Under the pieces are notes generated by a model, which was not told the DNA's origin, made no database searches, and saw only the letters and a program-made list of their open reading frames with translations. Positions 1 to 5,183 of a stretch of DNA of 5,641 bases are shown here, piece after piece; positions within the stretch are counted from its first letter, which is position 1, and each line of letters starts with the position of its first letter. This stretch comes from Lysobacteraceae bacterium (GTDB lineage: Bacteria > Pseudomonadota > Gammaproteobacteria > Steroidobacterales > Steroidobacteraceae): the NCBI GenBank assembly GCA_012516015.1, contig JAAYXG010000072.1, positions 1 through 5,641 of the forward strand. Direction: 5' to 3'. Position numbers and translations under genes: made by a program.

Positions 1-248
1 CCGAACGTTTCCAACGCACGGAGAATGGAGCTCGCGCTTCCCGGAACGACGCGCGGAGTGTCGAGGTCTTCTATGCGAACGGACCAGGTGCCCTGTGCGG
101 CACGTGCATCGACATAGCTCGCAACTGCAGCGACGAGCGATCCGAAGTGCAGGGCGCCGGTGGGGGAGGGAGCGAAACGGCCGCGATAGGTCTTAGAGGC
201 GAGCTGGGCTCCGCGCGCCGAGGTCTGCCCAGAAGAGACGCTGGCCAT
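1..248 (-). CDS. gluQRS: glutamyl-Q tRNA(Asp) synthetase, N-terminal part (cut by left edge)
   Basis: GluQRS is a truncated paralogue of glutamyl-tRNA synthetase that attaches glutamate to queuosine at position 34 of tRNA-Asp in the cytoplasm. The visible 82 codons carry the class I nucleotide-binding core: [11 protein letters not shown] at residues 21-31, then HFGS at 34-37 in the HIGH position, then [10 protein letters not shown] at 57-66. The HFGS form, the IEDLD block and the following VVPGSA closely resemble enterobacterial GluQRS rather than full-length GltX. The ATG at 248-246 is the only usable start: an in-frame TAG lies six codons upstream (266-264) and no ATG, GTG or TTG occurs between the ATG and the core. 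About 20 residues precede the core, longer than the few I recall in E. coli. No clear Shine-Dalgarno is visible. It lies 104 bases downstream of dksA on the same strand, matching the dksA-gluQRS order known in enterobacteria. The anticodon-recognition part lies outside the window. Confidence 0.93.
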   Translation of the reverse strand, partial: MASVSSGQTSARGAQLASKTYRGRFAPSPTGALHFGSLVAAVASYVDARAAQGTWSVRIEDLDTPRVVPGSASSILRALETF

Positions 249-299
249 AGGCGCGCGTGCCCGCTACGACGCGAAAGCGCTCAGAAGTCGCAGTCGGAA

Positions 300-337
300 G
301 GAGCAGTTGATTCGCTCATGCTCCCAATACCGAGAGC
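300..337 (-). promoter_or_regulatory. overlapping hairpins in the dksA-gluQRS gap
   Basis: In the 104-base gap between dksA and gluQRS the minus-strand transcript can form two mutually exclusive hairpins. The first pairs GCTCTC with GGGAGC (337-332 with 325-320) around a 6-base loop, with one G-U pair. The second pairs GGAGCA with TGCTCC (324-319 with 305-300) around a 13-base loop. Both use the same GGAGC segment. Neither is followed by a run of U, so a classical intrinsic terminator is not supported. In Shigella a terminator between dksA and gluQRS is known to limit gluQRS expression, which makes a regulatory role plausible but unproven here. Confidence 0.3.
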
Positions 338-352
338 ACGGTTCAAAGCCCG

Positions 353-1156
353 CTAGCGGTACCGATCGTCGCGGTCGCCGTATTGCTTCTCGCGGCGCTC
401 GCGTCGCTCTTGCGCCTCGAGGCAGAGCGTCGCCACCGGACGGGCTTCCAGCCGCTTGATCCCGATTTCCTCGCCGGTTTCGACGCAATAGCCATACGTA
501 CCGTCGTCGATGCGCTTGAGCGCCTCGTCGATCTTCCGAATGAGCTTGCGTTCGCGATCCCGGGTGCGAAGCTCGAGGCTGAACTCGGACTCCTGGGTGG
601 CCCGATCGTTCGGATCCGGGAAATTGGCGGCCTCATCTTGCATGTGGAGCACCGTTCGATCCACCTCCTGCATTAGATCCCGTTTCCAGTTCATCAGGAT
701 CTGGCGGAAGTGTTCGAGCTGCTCCTTGCTCATGTACTGCTCGCCCCGGCGCGGAATGTAGGGCTTTACGTTCCGCGGGCCCGACAGCAGGTTCGCGCTC
801 GGCGCGTCTTGCTCGAGGTCGTCGGCATCGTTGCCGGCGTCTGAATCTAAAGTAATCGGCATTACAGGTTTAGCAGCGATGATCGCCTTGGCCGGCGGGT
901 GAGGCGCCGGCTTCGGTGTCGGTTTGGCCTTGACGGCGGGTGCGCTCGCCGAAGCGGCGACCTTGGTCGGCTTTGCGGCTGAAGCGGCTTTCGCCGTCGC
1001 TTTGGATGTGGATTTGACCGCGCGGGAACGTGCGGTAGAGACGGATTTGCTTCGCGCAGCTGACTTCTTCGCGGCAGCCGCCTTCTTAGCAGGTTCCTTC
1101 TTCGCGCCAGTCTTCTTGGCCTTCGTCGCTTTCGCAGACGGTTTCTTTGCGGCCAT
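353..1156 (-). CDS. dksA: RNA polymerase-binding transcription factor DksA with long basic N-terminal tail
   Basis: DksA binds the RNA polymerase secondary channel and, with ppGpp, represses rRNA and ribosomal promoters and activates amino-acid promoters. The product is 267 residues, against 151 in E. coli. Residues 133-267 are the conserved core: YIPRRGEQYM, a coiled coil around EVDRTVLHMQDEAANFPDP, and a coiled-coil tip with D181, D184 and A186 conserved. The C-terminal zinc-finger region reads CVET and CLEA, so C224 and C245 remain while the other two ligands are T227 and A248. This resembles zinc-independent DksA forms. Residues 1-97 form a low-complexity Lys/Ala/Ser/Pro tail with 23 Lys, 3 Arg and one acidic residue, like a histone H1 tail; an acidic stretch follows at about 104-117. 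The start at 1156 is chosen because GGAGG lies 8 bases upstream; an in-frame ATG at 1204 would add 16 residues but has no such site. The stop is TAG. Confidence 0.96.
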   Translation of the reverse strand: MAAKKPSAKATKAKKTGAKKEPAKKAAAAKKSAARSKSVSTARSRAVKSTSKATAKAASAAKPTKVAASASAPAVKAKPTPKPAPHPPAKAIIAAKPVMPITLDSDAGNDADDLEQDAPSANLLSGPRNVKPYIPRRGEQYMSKEQLEHFRQILMNWKRDLMQEVDRTVLHMQDEAANFPDPNDRATQESEFSLELRTRDRERKLIRKIDEALKRIDDGTYGYCVETGEEIGIKRLEARPVATLCLEAQERRERREKQYGDRDDRYR

Positions 1157-1164
1157 CGAGAGTG

Positions 1165-1169
1165 CCTCC
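1165..1169 (-). promoter_or_regulatory. ribosome binding site of dksA
   Basis: On the minus strand GGAGG lies 8 bases before the ATG at 1156-1154. This spacing decides between that start and the in-frame ATG at 1204-1202. Confidence 0.8.
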
Positions 1170-1171
1170 GC

Positions 1172-1197
1172 GCCCGGCCGAAATCGGCTTTTTGGGC
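1172..1197. other. small hairpin in dksA leader; terminator-like on the plus strand
   Basis: On the plus strand GCCG (1177-1180) pairs with CGGC (1185-1188) around AAAT and is followed by TTTTT (1189-1193), so it looks like a short intrinsic terminator for rightward transcription. The stem is only 4 bp, extendable to 5 with a 2-base loop, so it should be weak. An outer GCCC (1172-1175) can pair with GGGC (1194-1197). In the dksA mRNA the same bases would form a bulged hairpin ending two bases upstream of the GGAGG ribosome binding site. Confidence 0.25.
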
Positions 1198-1221
1198 AGG
1201 TCATTACACACGAGGGCCGCG

Positions 1222-1250
1222 ATTATACAGACGGCGCACCCCTCGTACAG
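1222..1250 (-). promoter_or_regulatory. sigma70-type promoter of dksA with GC-rich discriminator
   Basis: On the minus strand a perfect TATAAT (1227-1222) is preceded, after a 17-base spacer, by CTGTAC (1250-1245), a poor -35 match. The bases after the -10 read CGCGGCC. GC-rich discriminators are typical of promoters inhibited by ppGpp and DksA, and dksA is known to repress itself in E. coli, so autoregulation is a reasonable inference. The start of transcription would fall near 1215, giving a leader of about 60 bases before the ATG at 1156. Confidence 0.6.
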
Positions 1251-1310
1251 CCGGGGGGAAACCCGCCGCATAAAAGGCAAAAACGGAGTGATTTTTCTGT
1301 CATGGCACGC

Positions 1311-1339
1311 GTGTCACGGGGGTTTCGTTCACATACACT
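1311..1339 (+). promoter_or_regulatory. candidate promoter for smc
   Basis: GTGTCA (1311-1316, four of six matches to TTGACA) and TACACT (1334-1339, four of six to TATAAT) are separated by exactly 17 bases. This is the best-spaced pair found on the plus strand of the gap. Transcription would start near 1346, leaving a leader of roughly 218 bases. The call rests on sequence match alone. Confidence 0.35.
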
Positions 1340-1354
1340 AGCGCGCGCACTCGA

Positions 1355-1366
1355 GCCCGCGCGGGC
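1355..1366. repeat. 12-base GC-only perfect palindrome
   Basis: GCCCGCGCGGGC at 1355-1366 is its own reverse complement. It lies about 10 bases after the expected start point of the candidate smc promoter and just before the larger hairpin at 1368-1398. It could be a protein-binding site, or a chance product of high GC. Confidence 0.4.
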
Positions 1367-1367
1367 G

Positions 1368-1398
1368 CGGTCTCGGGACGAGCGATGTTCCGGGACCG
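1368..1398. repeat. 12-bp imperfect inverted repeat upstream of smc
   Basis: CGGTCTCGGGAC (1368-1379) and GTTCCGGGACCG (1387-1398) can pair over 12 positions, ten Watson-Crick and two G-U, around the loop GAGCGAT. It is the strongest secondary-structure signal in the gap. No T-run follows on either strand, so it is not a classical intrinsic terminator. It could be an operator for a dimeric repressor or a leader stem-loop in the smc mRNA. Confidence 0.55.
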
Positions 1399-1400
1399 AG

Positions 1401-1406
1401 TAGAAT
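1401..1406 (+). promoter_or_regulatory. second -10-like box upstream of smc
   Basis: TAGAAT matches five of six bases of TATAAT. No acceptable -35 element is found 16-18 bases upstream, because that space is filled by the inverted repeat at 1368-1398. If active it would need an activator bound to that repeat. Alternatively it is a chance match. Confidence 0.2.
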
Positions 1407-1483
1407 TCCGAACCCACAGGGACGTCGGCGGTCCGCATGCGCAGAGCATGTTGCGGGCGGGCCCATAAAGAGGATCGAGGCTG

Positions 1484-1501
1484 TCGGTCGGGTGCGACCG
1501 A
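1484..1501. repeat. 7-bp perfect hairpin in the presumed smc leader
   Basis: TCGGTCG (1484-1490) and CGACCGA (1495-1501) are perfect reverse complements around the tetraloop GGTG. The stem ends about 60 bases before the smc ATG and leaves the ribosome binding site free. No T-run follows. It may stabilise or pause the leader transcript. Confidence 0.45.
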
Positions 1502-1554
1502 GAACGGCGACTCGAGCGACATTTCAATCAACGGCGTGACGGCCATTCGGCGTC

Positions 1555-1559
1555 AGGAG
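1555..1559 (+). promoter_or_regulatory. ribosome binding site of smc
   Basis: AGGAG lies only 4 bases before the ATG at 1564-1566, closer than the usual 5-9. The start is nevertheless secure because the protein begins MRLNKIKLAGFKSF, the normal N-terminus of gammaproteobacterial SMC. Confidence 0.65.
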
Positions 1560-1563
1560 CGCG

Positions 1564-4500
1564 ATGCGACTCAACAAGATCAAATTGGCCGGGTTCAAAT
1601 CCTTCGTGGACCCGACCTCAGTGAACTTTCCGAGCAACTTGATCGGCGTCGTCGGGCCGAACGGATGCGGCAAGTCGAACATCATCGACGCCGTCCGTTG
1701 GGTCATGGGCGAGATCTCGGCAAAGCACCTGCGCGGCGACTCCATGGCCGACGTCGTCTTCAACGGGTCGAGCTCCCGTAAGCCGGTCGGTACGGCGTCC
1801 GTCGAGCTCGTGTTCGACAATTCCGACGGACAGCTTCAGGGCCAGTACGCGGGATTCTCGGAAGTTTCGCTCAAGCGCGTCGTCTCGCGCGACGGTACCT
1901 CGGCATACTTTCTGAATGGCACCCGTTGTCGGCGCAAGGACATCACGCAGCTCTTCCTCGGTACGGGTCTCGGCTCGCGCAGCTACGCGATCATCGAGCA
2001 AGGCATGATCTCGCGCGTCATCGAGGCGCGCCCCGAAGAATTGCGCGGCTTCATCGAAGAGGCCGCCGGCATTTCGAAGTACAAAGAGCGCCGGCGCGAA
2101 ACCGAGAATCGCATCGCGCACACGAAGGAAAACCTCGAGCGCTTGAACGACGTGCGCGAAGATGTCGACAAGCAACTGCGCCATCTACAGCGGCAGGCCG
2201 CGACGGCGCGGCGCTATCAAGCGTTGAAGCAAGATGAGCGTAAGCTCAATGCCGAGCTCATCGCGCTCCGTCTGCGCGCGATCGAGATCGATTCGCAATC
2301 GAAGGAGGGCATTCTTCGCGAGCGCGATACTGCGTTGCAGGCGGCGATCGCGGAGCTTCGTTCGATCGAAGCGGCGATCGAAACCGCCCGCGAGGATTTC
2401 ACGGAGAAGTCCGAAGCGCTGAATGCGGTTCAGGGTCGCTACTATCAGATCGGTGCGGAGATCTCGCGCACCGAGCAGTCGATTCAACACGCCCGAGAGC
2501 TCCGCCAAAGGCAGCGGCAAGACCTCGAACAAGCCGAGAGCGGCGCGGCCGAAGCGGCTTCGCATCTGACCCGCGATGAAGCACAGATCGACGAGCTGCG
2601 GCGCGAGCTGGAAGAGCTCGAGCCGGGGTTGATCGCGGCGCGCGAGCGCGAGCGCGAATCGGCGGCGGCGCTTGCCGCCGCCGAGGAAGCGATGCAGGAG
2701 TGGCAAGAGCGCTGGGAGGAGTTCAACCGCGACTCGCGGGCGGCGAGCGAGAAGACGCAGGTCGAGCGCGCTCGCATAGAGCAACTCGAACATCGGCTCG
2801 CGCGGCTCGCCTCGCAGCGCGAGCGGCTCGCAGCCGAGCTCGGCGAGCTCAATGCCGTCGATACGAGCGAGCGTATCGCGACGTTGGAGAACGAGGAACG
2901 CGAAGCGCGCGAACGAAGCGAGCAGAGCGCGATCGCACTGCGCGAGCGCACGGAACAGTTGCAGCAGCTTCGCGAGCGTGACCGCGAGCTCGTCGCCGCG
3001 GTCGACCGCGGCAGACAAGAGCTACAAGCGGCGCAAGGCAAGCTGATGTCGTTGCAAGCGCTGCAACAGGCAGCGCTGGGCCTCGCGCAAGGCAAGGTCG
3101 GCGAATGGTTGGCCGAGAACGCGCTCAGCGAGCGTCCGCGTCTCGCACAACAGCTCACTGTAGAGCCAGGCTGGGAACGTGCGGTGGAAACCGTGCTCGG
3201 CTCCTATCTCGAAGCCGTCTCTGTGGAGGCAATCGATGCGATCGCAGCTCGACTCGAAACGCTGCATGTCGGCTCGGTGACGTTCTTCGCCGAAGGCCAG
3301 GGCAGCGGATCCGTCGATTCGACGCGGCTGCTCGCGCACGTGCAGGGTCCTGCGGCGATCTCGGCGATGCTGACGGGCATCATTGCCGTCGACACGCTGA
3401 GCGAGGCGCTCGAGCGCCGTCATACGTTGGCGGACGGCGAATCGGTGATTACGCGCGACGGCGTCTGGATCGGGCGCGATTGGCTCCGCGTGAGCCGCGA
3501 TGAGGACGTGCATGCGGGCGTGATCGAGCGCGAGAAGGAGATGCGCGAGTTGCGCGAGTCCGTCAGAGCGGCAGAGGAGCGGCTCGCGGCCGTGCAGGCC
3601 GAGCTCGCCGCGACACGCGAAAGTCTCACCGAGCAGGAGCAGCGTCGGGACGAGCTGCAAGCGGAGGTCAACGGGCTTCATCGCACGTACAGTGAGCTCA
3701 GCGCGCAGATCAGTGCGCTCCGGACGAAGGCGGAGCAGACGGCCGAACGCGTGCGCCGTATCGAGGAGGAAATCTCGGACATCGATCGCGATCACGAGGA
3801 CATCGCAGGTACCGTCGCGGAGGCGCGCGCGCGTCTGCAAGAAGGTATGGATGCGATGGAGGAGTTCGAGCTTGCACGGGTCGAGCTGGAGCGGCGCCGC
3901 GACGAGCTGCGGCTAGCGCTTTCGCACAAGCGTTCGCAGGCGCAGCTCGACCGCGATGGGGCGCAGGAAGTCGCGATTCGCGTCGAGTCGAAGCGCTCCG
4001 CTCTGAGCTCGATCTCGGCGGGGCTCGAGCGTCTGCGCCAACAATTGACGCAGTTGCAGTCGCGTGCGGAGGAGCTCACGCGGCAGCTCGCCGAAGGCGA
4101 GGCACCGCTAGAGGCGCTCGGAGAAACGCTCGAAGCCGCTCTTCAGCAGCGCGTGCACGTGGAACAGGAGTTGGGACAAGCTCGCGAAGCGCTCGAAGGG
4201 GCCGAGGCGCGGATGCGTTCGTTGGATCAGAGCCGAGTCGACGCGGAGACCTCCGTCGAGGAAGCGCGTGCGGCCCTCGAAGACGTGCGCATGGCGGCGC
4301 AGGAGCTCAAAGTGCGCCGCGAGACGCTGCTCGAGCAGTTCAAGGCGACGCAGTTCGATCTCGAGTCGATCTACCAGGAGATGGTGCCCGACGCCGAGAT
4401 CGCCTCGTGGGAGCAAACATTGGTCGAGCTGACCCAGAAGATTGAGCGGTTGGGTCAGGTGAACCTCGCTGCGATCGACGAGTTCAAGGAGCAATCGGAG

Positions 4501-4929
4501 CGCAAGGAGTATCTCGATCGGCAATTCAAGGATCTGACGGAGGCGCTCGAAACCCTGGAGAGCGCGATTCGCAAGATCGATCGCGAAACGCGCTCGCGCT
4601 TCCAAGATACGTTCGATCGCGTCAACGCGGGCTTGAAGGAGCGTTTCCCGCGCCTATTCGGCGGCGGACAAGCGTATCTCGAGCTGGCAGGGGACGATAT
4701 CCTCAACGCCGGCGTTTCGATCATGGCTCGTCCTCCCGGGAAGCGGAACTCGACGATCAATCAGCTCTCCGGCGGCGAGAAGGCTCTCACGGCGGTCGCG
4801 CTCGTGTTCTCGATCTTCGAGTTGAATCCCGCCCCGTTCTGTCTGCTGGATGAGGTGGACGCCCCGCTCGACGACAACAACGTCGGACGCTTCTGCGAGA
4901 CGGTGAAGGAGATGTCGAGCCGCGTGTAG
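1564..4929 (+). CDS. smc: chromosome segregation protein SMC, interrupted by an amber codon near the C-terminus
   Basis: SMC dimers with ScpA and ScpB form the condensin-like complex that organises and helps segregate the nucleoid. Residues 1 to about 165 are the N-terminal ATPase head, with Walker A GPNGCGKS at 31-38, R57 in the R-loop and Q146 in the Q-loop (IIEQGMI). Glu/Arg/Gln-rich coiled coil follows to about 505. The hinge is at roughly 510-652, then returning coil, the conserved LGQVNLAAIDEF near 963-974, and the C-terminal head with signature LSGGEK at 1068-1073 and Walker B FCLLDEVDAPLDD containing D1096 and catalytic E1097. The frame stops at TAG, codon 1122, where family members usually have Gln before FIFITHN. 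The frame continues intact for 44 codons to a second TAG at 5062-5064, giving an expected 1166 residues, normal for the family. As written the 1121-residue product lacks the H-loop and should be ATPase-defective. zipA follows 119 bases after the second stop. Confidence 0.96.
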   Translation: MRLNKIKLAGFKSFVDPTSVNFPSNLIGVVGPNGCGKSNIIDAVRWVMGEISAKHLRGDSMADVVFNGSSSRKPVGTASVELVFDNSDGQLQGQYAGFSEVSLKRVVSRDGTSAYFLNGTRCRRKDITQLFLGTGLGSRSYAIIEQGMISRVIEARPEELRGFIEEAAGISKYKERRRETENRIAHTKENLERLNDVREDVDKQLRHLQRQAATARRYQALKQDERKLNAELIALRLRAIEIDSQSKEGILRERDTALQAAIAELRSIEAAIETAREDFTEKSEALNAVQGRYYQIGAEISRTEQSIQHARELRQRQRQDLEQAESGAAEAASHLTRDEAQIDELRRELEELEPGLIAARERERESAAALAAAEEAMQEWQERWEEFNRDSRAASEKTQVERARIEQLEHRLARLASQRERLAAELGELNAVDTSERIATLENEEREARERSEQSAIALRERTEQLQQLRERDRELVAAVDRGRQELQAAQGKLMSLQALQQAALGLAQGKVGEWLAENALSERPRLAQQLTVEPGWERAVETVLGSYLEAVSVEAIDAIAARLETLHVGSVTFFAEGQGSGSVDSTRLLAHVQGPAAISAMLTGIIAVDTLSEALERRHTLADGESVITRDGVWIGRDWLRVSRDEDVHAGVIEREKEMRELRESVRAAEERLAAVQAELAATRESLTEQEQRRDELQAEVNGLHRTYSELSAQISALRTKAEQTAERVRRIEEEISDIDRDHEDIAGTVAEARARLQEGMDAMEEFELARVELERRRDELRLALSHKRSQAQLDRDGAQEVAIRVESKRSALSSISAGLERLRQQLTQLQSRAEELTRQLAEGEAPLEALGETLEAALQQRVHVEQELGQAREALEGAEARMRSLDQSRVDAETSVEEARAALEDVRMAAQELKVRRETLLEQFKATQFDLESIYQEMVPDAEIASWEQTLVELTQKIERLGQVNLAAIDEFKEQSERKEYLDRQFKDLTEALETLESAIRKIDRETRSRFQDTFDRVNAGLKERFPRLFGGGQAYLELAGDDILNAGVSIMARPPGKRNSTINQLSGGEKALTAVALVFSIFELNPAPFCLLDEVDAPLDDNNVGRFCETVKEMSSRV
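2659..2684. repeat. 11-bp perfect hairpin inside smc
   Basis: TCGGCGGCGGC (2659-2669) and GCCGCCGCCGA (2674-2684) are perfect reverse complements around GCTT. In frame the element encodes Ser-Ala-Ala-Ala-Leu-Ala-Ala-Ala-Glu, residues 366-374 in the first coiled coil. The switch from GCG to GCC alanine codons across the loop creates the symmetry. It may be incidental in GC-rich alanine codons, but the mRNA stem would be very stable. Confidence 0.5.
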
Positions 4930-5064
4930 TTCATCTTCATCACTCACAACAAGACCACGATGGAGCTCGCTTCGCAGTTGATCGGTGTCACGATGCACGA
5001 GCCGGGCGTGTCGCGGCTCGTCGCCGTGGATGTCGACGAGGCAGTGCGCATGGCCGCGATGTAG
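4930..5064 (+). pseudogene. smc: C-terminal end of smc beyond the amber codon (H-loop and last strands)
   Basis: Directly after the TAG at 4927-4929, in the same frame, 44 codons encode FIFITHNK at residues 1123-1130, with the switch histidine H1128, then [20 protein letters not shown] and the normal end of SMC, stopping at TAG 5062-5064. The conservation shows no decay and no frameshift, so the disruption is a single base (CAG to TAG would explain it) and is either very recent, an error in the sequence, or read through. Re-initiation at the in-frame ATG at 4960 would not restore function, because that ATG lies after the histidine. Confidence 0.85.
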
Positions 5065-5118
5065 AGCGGCACGGGCTTTGAACATGTGTACCTGGGCGAG
5101 TGACGGGAAACTGATCAT

Positions 5119-5136
5119 CGGAGCGAACGAGCTCCG
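5119..5136. repeat. 6-bp hairpin in the smc-zipA gap
   Basis: CGGAGC (5119-5124) and GCTCCG (5131-5136) pair perfectly around GAACGA. The 119-base gap (5065-5183) has no T-run after this stem and no convincing promoter, so smc and zipA are probably co-transcribed. The stem could act as an mRNA processing or stabilising element. Confidence 0.3.
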
Positions 5137-5183
5137 TAGGCGTTCCCTGGATCGAAACCTCAGTCCTGCTTCTTGGGTTTCGT

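Larger units (their letters stand above)
1157..1563. other. divergent control region between dksA and smc, no gene seen
   Basis: This 407-base gap separates the divergent dksA and smc genes. Open frames here encode Arg/Pro-rich or low-information peptides without recognisable motifs and appear spurious. I see no tRNA-like cloverleaf or conserved riboswitch. It does hold the dksA promoter, a candidate smc promoter, a second -10-like box, a palindrome and two hairpins, which are listed separately. If smc is transcribed from the candidate promoter at 1311-1339, its leader would exceed 200 bases and be strongly structured. Confidence 0.7.

Noticed and set aside
350..359. Palindrome CCGCTAGCGG over the dksA stop codon as a terminator
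   Set aside because: It leaves only a 2-base loop and no U-run follows; likely coincidental.
1157..1204. Longer dksA start at 1204 adding 16 residues
   Set aside because: No Shine-Dalgarno before 1204, while the ATG at 1156 has GGAGG at 8 bases and yields the usual MAAKK-type beginning.
924..1403. Plus-strand open frame of 159 codons opposite the 5' part of dksA
   Set aside because: It is the complement of Lys/Ala-rich codons of the DksA tail; the peptide is low complexity, has no motif and runs into the control region.
1223..1546. Minus-strand open frame of 107 codons in the dksA-smc gap
   Set aside because: No motif and Arg/Ser/Pro-rich; it would overlap the well-formed dksA promoter.
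2185..3018. Minus-strand open frame of 277 codons inside smc
   Set aside because: It is a Leu/Arg-rich shadow produced by the Glu/Arg/Gln coiled-coil codons of smc, with no recognisable domain.
4927..5064. Genome-wide reassignment of UAG to glutamine
   Set aside because: dksA and smc both end at TAG exactly where their families end, so UAG must normally terminate here.
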